Source: Aestuariivirga litoralis (GTDB taxonomy: Bacteria > Pseudomonadota > Alphaproteobacteria > Rhizobiales > Aestuariivirgaceae). Taken from it: a stretch of DNA of 64,000 nucleotides. A program made the position numbers and the translations under genes. The stretch is from the NCBI RefSeq assembly GCF_003234965.1, contig NZ_QKVK01000005.1:248001-312000 (forward strand). Direction: 5' to 3'. Of this stretch, positions 29,446 through 36,992 are shown one piece after another (positions within the stretch are counted from its first letter, which is position 1; each line of letters starts with the position of its first letter). The notes beneath the pieces were generated by a model, which was not told the origin of the DNA, made no database searches, and saw only the letters and a list, made by a program, of their open reading frames with translations.

Positions 29446-30446
29446 GCCTCAGCGGCAAACGCCCGGACGGCGTCCGTCACCGCGCTGACCTCGTCTTCAC
29501 CGAGCCCGGGAAAACACGGCAGCGAGAGCACCGTGGCGCACCAGCCGTCGGCGCCGGGAAAGGCTTCCGCGTGCGCGGCCCAGGGTGCTGCGAGCCGGTG
29601 CAGCGGCTGCGGGAAGTGCACCTTGGTCTCGATGCCCCGCGCCCTGAGGAAGGCCGCCAGCGCATCCCGTCGCGGCGTGCGGACCACGGCGAGGTGCTGC
29701 AGGTCGCCCGGCCCGGACACCGGCTGAACCTCCGGTGGCAGCTGTGCAGCATATTGCGCCCCGATCGCCTGCCGCGCCGCCAGCCACCGGGGCAGGCTGG
29801 CAAGCTTCACCCGCAGCACCGCCGCCTGCAGCTCGTCCATGCGCGAGGTCAGCTGGCGCCCGTCGCGCAGCACGTCGTCACGGCCGGCCAGGTCGCGCAT
29901 CAGCTGTGCCAGGCCCTCGTCGTTGGTGGTGATGGCCCCGGCATCGCCCAGCGCCCCAAGCGTCTTGGTGGGATAGAAACTCCAGCAGGCGACGGCTTCA
30001 GGCCCCGGCTGCCAGCCATGGGCATGCGCCGCGTCGAACAGGCGGCAGCCCGCCTCGCCATCGCCGGGCTGCCGGCCATAGAGCAGCACCGGAACGGCGT
30101 CGGCGTGCGGCGCCGCCATGCGCCCGTCGGGGCCGACATCGGCCAGCGCCAGCGCCACGCCGGCGCGGTGCAGCCCGATGGCGGTGAGCGGCAGGGTATT
30201 GTCCTGCAGCGTGGCGCGCTTCAGGCCGAGGGCCGCGGCGGCGATGGTCAGTGCGTCGGTTCCGCTGGCGCAGCTCACGCAATGGGCCTGGCCGCAGAAG
30301 GCTGCCCACTCGGCCTCGAAGCGCGCCGTCTCCTGCCCGCGCAGGAACCAGCCGCTGGCCAGCACGCGCTCCATCGCCTGGCGCATCGCGGGCATGAGCG
30401 GGGCATGCAGCCGCGCCACGTCGTTGAGTGGAATGGGCCTGGTCAC
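29442..30446 (-). CDS. DegT/DnrJ/EryC1-type PLP aminotransferase
   Basis: The 334-residue product is a sugar aminotransferase of the DegT family: CASGTDALTIAAAALGL near the N-terminus and the PLP lysine in SFYPTKTLGALGDAGAI. It is somewhat short for the family (about 370) owing to compaction after the first domain. Such enzymes make amino sugars for O-antigen or glycan synthesis from a keto-sugar nucleotide and glutamate. The GTG start at 30446 overlaps the TGA of the upstream glycosyl/methyltransferase gene (GTGA), so they are co-transcribed. The ORF is open further upstream, but that extension is an antisense-type artefact. Confidence 0.85.
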   Translation of the reverse strand: MTRPIPLNDVARLHAPLMPAMRQAMERVLASGWFLRGQETARFEAEWAAFCGQAHCVSCASGTDALTIAAAALGLKRATLQDNTLPLTAIGLHRAGVALALADVGPDGRMAAPHADAVPVLLYGRQPGDGEAGCRLFDAAHAHGWQPGPEAVACWSFYPTKTLGALGDAGAITTNDEGLAQLMRDLAGRDDVLRDGRQLTSRMDELQAAVLRVKLASLPRWLAARQAIGAQYAAQLPPEVQPVSGPGDLQHLAVVRTPRRDALAAFLRARGIETKVHFPQPLHRLAAPWAAHAEAFPGADGWCATVLSLPCFPGLGEDEVSAVTDAVRAFAAEA

Positions 30447-31921
30447 GGCCTGGTCACGATGGCGAGGCCGGGAATGGCGCTGTCGTCCACCCGCGCCTGC
30501 CAGCCCTTCGGCAGCTGCGACAGGAACCACTGCACCCCGTTCTCCTCCCGCCATTCCGGAATGCGGTCGAGCACGGCATTGTTGATGAGCATCGTTCCGC
30601 CGGGCTTCAGCCGGCCCATCAGCGGCTGGGCATAGCGTGCCCAGTCGCGCGGTGAATTGCCGTGCAGGTCCATCACGATCAGCCCGTGCGTTTCGCGCGC
30701 CTGGGCGAGGAAGCCCACTGCCTCGGCGACGACCACCTCGACGTCGAGCCCCGCCAGGTTCTGCCGCGCGCCGCGGTCCACCCGGTCGACCGTCACCACG
30801 CGAAAGCCGCTGCCGGCAAGGATCGCCGACAGGCGCCCGCGTGAGGTGCCGAGTTCCAGCACCTCGCGGCAGGGCTGCGCCAGCGCATGGCGCAGGATCA
30901 GCCGGGTGATGGGGTGCGCGCTCGACCAGCCCGGAATGCCCCACTGGCCGATATTGCCCAGCCAGTTGGCGCGCATCACCGCGTCGGGTTCGGGGCAGCT
31001 GAACAATGTTCCGCTTTCCGTCAGCCGGTGGAAATGCGGGTTGTCGCGCCGGAACGACAGCCCGAAGTGATAGGCCCAGGCCCGGCCGATGTCGCCGCTC
31101 TGGCCGAAGTCGAGTTCCGGCTGCACGGCGCGGCCGAAGGGAAACTCGTTCAACGGAATGGGCAGCGCGCCCAGCCGCTGGAAGCAGGCCGCCACCACGC
31201 CCTGCTCGCACATGTCGCGCCGGCCGTCATGGCCATCATCGAGCGGCAGCTGGTGCAGGATGGCGCTCATGGTGTCCATGTAGCGAAGCCCCGGCGGCAG
31301 CGACACGATGCCGGAATAGAGCGCCAGCTTGCGGTCGACGAGTTCGAAATAGCGGCCATAGATGTGCGGCCCCTCCTTGTCGTCCTGCGCCACGCGCAGC
31401 GGGTCCTCTCCTGCCAGCCAGTGCTCGAACCACGGCGGCTTCGCCGTCACCACCATGTCGCCGTCGAGGATCCATTCCGGTGCGCCCGGGCGCACCCGCT
31501 CGGGAAACCACTTCCACCAATAGCCGAAATGCTCCGGCGGGCAGTCCGCCGCTGCCAGCAGATCCGCCAGGGCAGGGTTGTCATCGGGCCCGATTGGCCA
31601 CCATTCCACCGGCAGCAGCGACCACGAAAGAATGTCGCGTGCCCGCTCGGGGGCAATGTCGTGGGTGCACAGGCAATAATCCACCTTGTCGCCGAACAGC
31701 CGCGTCGCCTGCGCGATGGCGGTGCGCGTCACCGCATCGTCGCGGCCATTGCCCTTGATCCAGCGCAGCACCGGGCGGCTGCCGAGCGAGAAATGCCGCC
31801 CCGCCAGCCCCTGGTGCTGCGCGAGGTCGGCCTCCGCCATGCGCTGCGCATGGGTGGTGGCGCGCCCCGTCCAGCGGCGCACGAGGTCCTTCAGATATCC
31901 GATGCCGCCCGCCGCCGCCAT
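30443..31921 (-). CDS. Fusion of a glycosyltransferase-like domain with a SAM methyltransferase
   Basis: The product is 492 residues from ATG 31921. The N-terminal 330 residues look like a nucleotide-sugar glycosyltransferase domain with a DxD-type motif D153-G-D155 (EWILDGDMVV). The C-terminal 160 residues are a class I methyltransferase: glycine-rich LELGTSRGRLSAILAGSG near residue 355, acidic VTVDRVDRG, and IVMDLHGNSP. It probably builds and methylates a surface glycan together with the aminotransferase encoded downstream. Start could also be at 31987; GGGGCGGGG before 31921 favours the shorter form. Confidence 0.7.
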   Translation of the reverse strand: MAAAGGIGYLKDLVRRWTGRATTHAQRMAEADLAQHQGLAGRHFSLGSRPVLRWIKGNGRDDAVTRTAIAQATRLFGDKVDYCLCTHDIAPERARDILSWSLLPVEWWPIGPDDNPALADLLAAADCPPEHFGYWWKWFPERVRPGAPEWILDGDMVVTAKPPWFEHWLAGEDPLRVAQDDKEGPHIYGRYFELVDRKLALYSGIVSLPPGLRYMDTMSAILHQLPLDDGHDGRRDMCEQGVVAACFQRLGALPIPLNEFPFGRAVQPELDFGQSGDIGRAWAYHFGLSFRRDNPHFHRLTESGTLFSCPEPDAVMRANWLGNIGQWGIPGWSSAHPITRLILRHALAQPCREVLELGTSRGRLSAILAGSGFRVVTVDRVDRGARQNLAGLDVEVVVAEAVGFLAQARETHGLIVMDLHGNSPRDWARYAQPLMGRLKPGGTMLINNAVLDRIPEWREENGVQWFLSQLPKGWQARVDDSAIPGLAIVTRP

Positions 31922-32106
31922 GTGCCCCGCCCCAACCCTGCCGATCCCCGCAGAAGATAAGCAGGCAGGCGATTTGTCCAGTGGCACGGCCGTGCGGCGG
32001 AGGCCTTGCTCCGCCGCCGCGTCCTTGACCTATTTCGCGCAGGCCGCCGGGGTGATGCCGAAATCAGGCGACTATGCGCTTTAAAGCTGAATTCAACTGG
32101 TCCGAC

Positions 32107-32141
32107 CAAAAAAAGCGGCGGGGCATGGGGCACCCCGCCGC
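32107..32141 (-). terminator. Intrinsic terminator of the Asp-rich protein gene
   Basis: GCGGCGGGG at 32115-32123 pairs with CCCCGCCGC at 32133-32141 over a 9-base loop. Read on the minus strand, the 9-bp GC stem is followed by a run of eight T (complement of the A-run at 32107-32114). It lies 33 bases past the stop codon. Confidence 0.88.
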
Positions 32142-32173
32142 TGCAACCGTCATGCTGCTGAAGGAACCGGGGC

Positions 32174-32629
32174 TCAGCCCTTGTTGCAGTTGGTGCCGGC
32201 TGCGCAGCTTCCGCTGCTGCTCTTGCTGCTCGAACTCGACGAGTCGTCGTCGCCCGAGTCATCGTCATTGGAGTCATCGTCGCTGGAGTCGTCATCGCCC
32301 GAGTCGTCATCGGAATCATCCGGGCCGTCGTCATTGTCGTTGCCGTTGTCGTCGCCCTGGTCATGGTCGGACGGGTCGTCGCTGCCGCCGCCGGAAGAAC
32401 CACCGCCGCTGTTGTCGCCATCGTCGTCGCCGCCGTCATGGCCGCTGCCGGAATTGCCGCCGCCATCATTGCCGCTGCCGGAGTTGTCGCCGCCGGAGCC
32501 GCCATCATGGCCGCTGCCCTTGTCGGCGAAGGCGGGCGTCCCGTGGGTGGTGACGGCGGCCGTGGTGATCATCAGCGCAAGCGCGCCGAGGCCGAGTGTG
32601 GACAGAAGCTTCCTGCGTTCGATCATCAT
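32174..32629 (-). CDS. Exported low-complexity Asp/Ser/Gly-rich protein
   Basis: The 151-residue product has a long signal peptide (MMIERRKLLSTLGLGALALM, cleavage near AFA) with ERRKLL near the start that partly resembles a Tat signal. The mature part of about 115 residues is almost only Asp, Ser, Gly and Asn, giving a very acidic, probably disordered chain, and ends with two Cys (GSCAAGTNCNKG). Such proteins often bind divalent cations. AGGAGA precedes the paired ATGs at 32629/32626. No family recognised. Monocistronic with its own terminator. Confidence 0.75.
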   Translation of the reverse strand: MMIERRKLLSTLGLGALALMITTAAVTTHGTPAFADKGSGHDGGSGGDNSGSGNDGGGNSGSGHDGGDDDGDNSGGGSSGGGSDDPSDHDQGDDNGNDNDDGPDDSDDDSGDDDSSDDDSNDDDSGDDDSSSSSSKSSSGSCAAGTNCNKG

Positions 32630-32773
32630 GTGGTCTTCTCCTTGCTGGCGTCGAGCAGCGCCGTTGCGGCGCCGTCTGTGTGGGGTACGCACGCACCCTG
32701 CCGCACATTCCCTGTCACAAGACTGACAGGACAGATGCGCCCGCGGTTCGGAGAAAATGGAAACGGGGCAGCC

Positions 32774-33886
32774 TCAGCGCTGCGCGGGATCGAAGGCCCT
32801 GAAGTGCTTCGAGAGCTTCAGGCCCTGCCGCTGGTAGTTGGAGCCGATGCCCTGGCCATAGACGCGCTCGGGCGCCTCCGTCAGCGGCTCATAGACCAGC
32901 CGCCCGATGATCTGCCCGTCCTCGAGGATGAAGGGCACCTCGTGGCTGCGCACTTCCAGGACCGCACGCGCACCTTCTCCGTGTCCGGACGAATGTCCGA
33001 AGCCGGGGTCGAAGAAGCCGGCGTAATGCACGCGGAACTCGCCCACCAGCGGGTTGAAGGGCACCATCTCGGCGGCATGCGCCGGGGGCACGCGCACCGC
33101 CTCCTTGGAGGCGAGGATGTAGAACTGGTCGGGGTCCAGCACCAGCGACCCGCGCTGCCAGATCGGCTCCCAGTAGTCGAGCACCGCGAGGGCCGCCTTG
33201 CGGTCGACGTCGACGAGGCCCGCATGGCGCTTGGCGCGGAAGCCCACCGGGCCGTCCTCGCCCAGCGTCGACAGGTCGACGGAAAGTGCCAGCCCGTTGT
33301 CGATGTTCACCTCGCCCGACGAGATCAGCCCCTCGCGCGCATGCAGTTCGCGGATGAGGTCGTCGGTGGCAAGCGATGCCCCCTGGCGGAAGCGGATCTG
33401 CGACAGGCGCGAGCCTTCGCGCACCAGGATGGGGAAGGTGCGCGGCGAGATCTCGGCATAGAGCGGGCCTTCATAGCCTTCCGGCACCTTGTCGAATTCC
33501 TGCGCATGATCGGTGATGACGCGCGTGAAGATGTCGAGCCGCCCGGTGGAACTCTTGGGGTTTGCCGCGGCGGCAACGCCCTTCGGCAGCTTCAGGCTCT
33601 CCTGCAGCGGCACGATGTAGACGCAGCCCGTCTCCAGCACGGCGCCATCGCCCAGCGGCATGCGGTGCAGCGACAGTTCCTTGACGCGGGCTTCCACCGT
33701 GGCGCGGGGCCCTGGCAGGAAGGAGGCGCGCACGCGATAGGCCCATGCCCCCAGCCGCAGGTCGAGGCTGGCCGGCTGGATCTGGTCCGCGTCGGCCGGC
33801 CGCGCGAGGCGGATCAGGCCCTCCTCGCAATAGCGGGCAATGGTCCGGGCGGGCAGGATGCCGCGGGTTTCTCGTGGGGTTCCCAT
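32774..33886 (-). CDS. dcd: 2'-deoxycytidine 5'-triphosphate deaminase
   Basis: The 370-residue product is the long, two-domain alphaproteobacterial form of dCTP deaminase, which makes dUTP for thymidylate synthesis. Family segments are QIQPASLDLRLG, ANPKSSTGRLDIFTRVI and, in the second domain, GEFRVHYAGFFDPGFG. ATG 33886 (MGTPRETRGILPARTI) is taken as the start; the open frame runs 22 codons further upstream without a good ribosome binding site. It diverges from apaG. Confidence 0.93.
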   Translation of the reverse strand: MGTPRETRGILPARTIARYCEEGLIRLARPADADQIQPASLDLRLGAWAYRVRASFLPGPRATVEARVKELSLHRMPLGDGAVLETGCVYIVPLQESLKLPKGVAAAANPKSSTGRLDIFTRVITDHAQEFDKVPEGYEGPLYAEISPRTFPILVREGSRLSQIRFRQGASLATDDLIRELHAREGLISSGEVNIDNGLALSVDLSTLGEDGPVGFRAKRHAGLVDVDRKAALAVLDYWEPIWQRGSLVLDPDQFYILASKEAVRVPPAHAAEMVPFNPLVGEFRVHYAGFFDPGFGHSSGHGEGARAVLEVRSHEVPFILEDGQIIGRLVYEPLTEAPERVYGQGIGSNYQRQGLKLSKHFRAFDPAQR

Positions 33887-33969
33887 GACCACCACATGGC
33901 GGAATTGGTGCGGGCTTGGCAAGTGTCTTCGCTGTGGAAAACCCCGCCACATGGGCTAAACTGCCGCTC

Positions 33970-34362
33970 ATGTATGAGCGCATCACCCGCGGCGTGAAGG
34001 TCATCGTCCGCCCCCGCTATCTCGACGGCCAGTCGAAGCCGGAGGATGGGCATTATGTCTGGGCCTATTCCGTCACCATCGAGAACCATGGCCGCGAGAC
34101 GGTGACCCTGCGCACCCGCTACTGGAAGATCACCGATGCGCTGGGCCAGGTGCAGGAGGTGCGCGGCGCGGGCGTGGTCGGCGAGCAGCCCACGCTGCAG
34201 CCGGGCGACAGCTACAGCTACACCTCCGGCTGCCCGCTCAAGACCTCGTCGGGCTTCATGGCCGGCGCCTACCAGATGCAGCTTCCCTCCGGCGAATTCA
34301 TCAATGTCGAGATCCCGGCCTTCTCGCTCGACAGTCCGCACGAAAAACACCCCATCAACTGA
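33970..34362 (+). CDS. apaG: ApaG (Co2+/Mg2+ efflux-associated) protein
   Basis: The 130-residue product has the usual ApaG length and fold, a fibronectin-III-like beta sandwich: [49 protein letters not shown] and [20 protein letters not shown]. The biochemical role is unclear, with suggested links to cobalt resistance and Ap4A. ATG 33970 gives the family N-terminus. argE starts 8 bases after its stop. Confidence 0.93.
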   Translation: MYERITRGVKVIVRPRYLDGQSKPEDGHYVWAYSVTIENHGRETVTLRTRYWKITDALGQVQEVRGAGVVGEQPTLQPGDSYSYTSGCPLKTSSGFMAGAYQMQLPSGEFINVEIPAFSLDSPHEKHPIN

Positions 34363-34370
34363 CAGAGATC

Positions 34371-35528
34371 ATGACAGGAACCCGCTATTCGACCGAGGAG
34401 ATGCTGGCCCGCCTCATCGCCTTCGACACGACCAGCCGTGACGGCAACATTCCCCTGATCGAATTCGTCGAGGACTATCTCGATGGCTGGGGCGTTCCGT
34501 ATTTCCGCGTCGATTACGAGGCCAACAGGAAGACCAACCTCTTCGCCACCATCGGGCCCGCCATCGCCGGCGGCATCGTGCTCTCGGGCCACACCGACGT
34601 GGTGCCGGTCGACGGCCAGCCCTGGACGAGCGACCCCTTCGAACTGACGGCGCGTGATGACCGGCTCTTCGGCCGCGGCACCTGCGACATGAAGGGCTTC
34701 CTCGCGGTGTGCCTGGCGGAGGTGCCGAACTTCCTCGCGGCGGGCCTCAGGACGCCCATTCACCTCGCGCTGTCCTGTGACGAGGAGGTCGGCTGCAAGG
34801 GCGTGCGCCCGCTCGTCGCCCACATGCGCGACAATCTGCCCAAGCCGCGCGCGGTGATCGTGGGCGAGCCCACCTCCATGCAGGTGGTCAACGCCCACAA
34901 GAGTGCCGTTACCTTCTCGACCGAGGTGACGGGCCACGAGGCCCATTCCAGCCTCACGCACCATGGCGTCAACGCCATCCTGGTGGCGGGCGAGCTCCTC
35001 TCCGAGATCAGCCGCATCCGGGAGCACCTGATCGAGGTGGGTGATCCCACCCACCGCTTCAACCCGCCCTATTCGACGGTCCATGTCGGCGTCATCGCGG
35101 GTGGAACGGCCAAGAACATCATTCCGCGCAAATGTTCCTTCCAGTGGGAGACGCGGCTGCTGCCTACCGCCGACACCACTTACGTGCCGCACCGCTTCGA
35201 CAGCTTCGCGCGCAAGCTCGAACCGGCGATGCAGGCGGTGGCGCCTGAAACCGGCATCGCCACCGAGGCCGTCAACAGCGTTCCCGGACTGGCGCCCGAG
35301 AAGGATTCCCCGGCGGAGAGCCTTGCCCTCCACCTCGCCGGCGCCAATTCCACCCATGCGGTCAGCTACTGCACCGAGGCGGGCCTCTTCCAGCAGATCG
35401 GAATCCCGGCCGTCATCTGCGGCCCCGGTTCCATCGAGCAGGCCCACAAGCCGGACGAATGGATCGACGTCTCCGAACTCAGGAAGTGCGAGTCCTTCAT
35501 GGGAAAACTTGTTTCCAAGCTGTCCTAG
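34371..35528 (+). CDS. argE: Acetylornithine deacetylase
   Basis: The 385-residue product is an M20-family zinc hydrolase with metal-binding motifs SGHTDVVPVDG, GRGTCDMKGF and SCDEEVGCKG, and the dimerisation-domain segment GHEAHSSLTHHGVNA. ArgE removes the acetyl group from N-acetylornithine in arginine synthesis. argD and argF are further along the window (51-53 kb), supporting this assignment over a general M20 peptidase. It lies 8 bases after apaG. Confidence 0.88.
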   Translation: MTGTRYSTEEMLARLIAFDTTSRDGNIPLIEFVEDYLDGWGVPYFRVDYEANRKTNLFATIGPAIAGGIVLSGHTDVVPVDGQPWTSDPFELTARDDRLFGRGTCDMKGFLAVCLAEVPNFLAAGLRTPIHLALSCDEEVGCKGVRPLVAHMRDNLPKPRAVIVGEPTSMQVVNAHKSAVTFSTEVTGHEAHSSLTHHGVNAILVAGELLSEISRIREHLIEVGDPTHRFNPPYSTVHVGVIAGGTAKNIIPRKCSFQWETRLLPTADTTYVPHRFDSFARKLEPAMQAVAPETGIATEAVNSVPGLAPEKDSPAESLALHLAGANSTHAVSYCTEAGLFQQIGIPAVICGPGSIEQAHKPDEWIDVSELRKCESFMGKLVSKLS

Positions 35529-35655
35529 CACCCATCCGGCCAGCCATGTGAGGAACATCAGCATGGCGGTATACATAGCATGAATAGGAATGAAAGTCAA
35601 GGATATAATTCCTGAAACTTTTATTCCTCCGTGGAAATCGCACCACTCCCTCAAC

Positions 35656-35688
35656 GCGTCACCCCAGCCAAAGCTGGGGCCCGGCTTC
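35656..35688. repeat. REP-type palindromic repeat, family A
   Basis: Contains GTCACCCCAGCCAAAGCTGG and a GC-rich extension, with an internal inverted repeat CCCCAGC/GCTGGGG. The same element occurs at 36276-36308 and twice, inverted, at 50267-50404. It lies between convergent argE and the DUF2938 gene. Confidence 0.75.
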
Positions 35689-35696
35689 GGGTGGCG

Positions 35697-36188
35697 CTAT
35701 TTCCGAACCCCCATCACCATCGCGCCGACCGCCAGCCCGATCCCGAAGCTCGAATGATGCACCAGCGTCCGCCCGATGATCAGCCACGGCGTCGCCGTGG
35801 CGCTCGCCAGCACACCCATGCCCATCAGCGGCATCTGCACGAGGAAGGGGAAGGCCATGGTCACGAGGCCGAACAGCAGGCCGTTCCACAGCGTCGGCTT
35901 GCGCTTCATCAGCTTCAGCACCGTCAGGTAAACCGCCGCGAAGACCACCGAGATCGTGTAATAGGCCGCATGCCCCGCGAGCAGCTCATGCGGCAGGCTG
36001 GGCGCCTGCCCGATCCCCGTCACATAGGGCTGGCCCTGCAGCACCATCAGGAACCACCGCCCAGTGATCGACCAGTTGACCGGCGGAAAGCCGGTGACCC
36101 ACTGATACAGCATGCGCCCGATATCCGCCGCCGTCGCCCCGGCAAGTCCGGTGATGAGGATGGCGAGGGGCGGTGGCAAGCGGCGCAT
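35697..36188 (-). CDS. DUF2938 family membrane protein
   Basis: The 163-residue product has four predicted membrane helices and matches the pattern of DUF2938 proteins: NWSITGRWFLM after the first helix, the middle HELLAGHAAYYTISVVFA and the end QMPLMGMGVLASATATPW followed by HHSSFGIGL. The function is unknown. ATG 36188 is used; an in-frame TTG lies two codons upstream. Bracketed by two REP-type repeats. Confidence 0.82.
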   Translation of the reverse strand: MRRLPPPLAILITGLAGATAADIGRMLYQWVTGFPPVNWSITGRWFLMVLQGQPYVTGIGQAPSLPHELLAGHAAYYTISVVFAAVYLTVLKLMKRKPTLWNGLLFGLVTMAFPFLVQMPLMGMGVLASATATPWLIIGRTLVHHSSFGIGLAVGAMVMGVRK

Positions 36189-36275
36189 GGGCAATCATCC
36201 TGTTGATGATCCTGAGTGACGCGCTCGGCAAGTAAAGTCAATTCGCAGAAACTCAGGACAACAGAGCTTACCAGG

Positions 36276-36308
36276 TCGTCACCCCAGCGAAAGCTGGGGC
36301 CCAGCTAC
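36276..36308. repeat. REP-type palindromic repeat, family A
   Basis: Contains CGTCACCCCAGCGAAAGCTG followed by GGGCCCAGC, the same sequence as the arms of the inverted pair at 50 kb. It lies between the DUF2938 gene and a low-GC hypothetical gene. Confidence 0.8.
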
Positions 36309-36345
36309 TGGGAGCCAAGCAAGCAATCGAGACAATAAAACTCGC

Positions 36346-36936
36346 TTAACTCTGTATACGGACGAATTTTTCAAACTCGATTTCTTCGTCTGGATCAAAT
36401 CCAGCTCTACTCAGGCATTCGCAGACGGTAGATTGAACCCATCTTTTACCCTCATCTGCGACATCAATAGCAGATTTCCCGTCGTAGGGGCCGCCTCGGA
36501 GGACAAGTCCTTCCGTCTCGCCGTCATTGAGTAAGTAAAGAATGCCCGTTCGAGCCTTTGCTTCCCCTTGAGCATTTATGATCGACTCGTAGGCGCCGAA
36601 CTCATACTCCTTAAGAATGTTGTTCCGTTCACGATGGATGAATTCCCAGTAGATTGGGAACTGGTCCTTATTGGCGCGCAGTTCATGCCACTTCTCAATC
36701 AGCGACCGCCTTACCTCCTCGGGGAAGCATGCTTTGGCATCTTTGTTCCGCATCACATCAATTGACGCTCTTAGTAGTGAACAGAGCCCTGCCCATCTGA
36801 CACGCCATCGCGAGTATCTCAAACTTTCTGTCCTCAACTCGGCGATCTCAACCTCACAATCCCGGCTGACCCGATATGAGGCAAGGAATTGCTTAGTAGG
36901 CATCTTGAGGTGCCGATATTGACTAAGTACACTCAT
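36346..36936 (-). CDS. Hypothetical protein, lower GC than neighbours
   Basis: The 196-residue product is soluble and mostly helical in appearance: charged, with RYSRWRVRWAGLCSLLRASI and an ERNNILKEYEFGAYESI segment, then a beta-rich C-terminal third (GLVLRGGPYDGKSAIDV). No family recognised. The gene is about 50 % GC against about 66 % around it, and a REP-type repeat lies next to its 3' end, both consistent with insertion. ATG 36936 is the only good start. Confidence 0.65.
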   Translation of the reverse strand: MSVLSQYRHLKMPTKQFLASYRVSRDCEVEIAELRTESLRYSRWRVRWAGLCSLLRASIDVMRNKDAKACFPEEVRRSLIEKWHELRANKDQFPIYWEFIHRERNNILKEYEFGAYESIINAQGEAKARTGILYLLNDGETEGLVLRGGPYDGKSAIDVADEGKRWVQSTVCECLSRAGFDPDEEIEFEKFVRIQS

Positions 36937-36992
36937 TCCAAACCCCTGTTGTCGACCAACCTCCCAGTTGTAGGTTGGACCGGTTCACCGAA

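Noticed and set aside
29442-31211. Extended 589-residue form of the DegT aminotransferase
   Set aside because: The extra N-terminal part runs over the coding region of the glycosyl/methyltransferase in another frame; the GTGA-coupled start at 30446 gives the family N-terminus.
32181-33997. Long plus-strand frames opposite the Asp-rich protein and dcd
   Set aside because: Their Ser/Pro/Glu- or Ala/Arg-rich translations are complements of the Asp-rich repeat codons and of the dcd gene; the minus-strand gene has the signal peptide, ribosome binding site and terminator.
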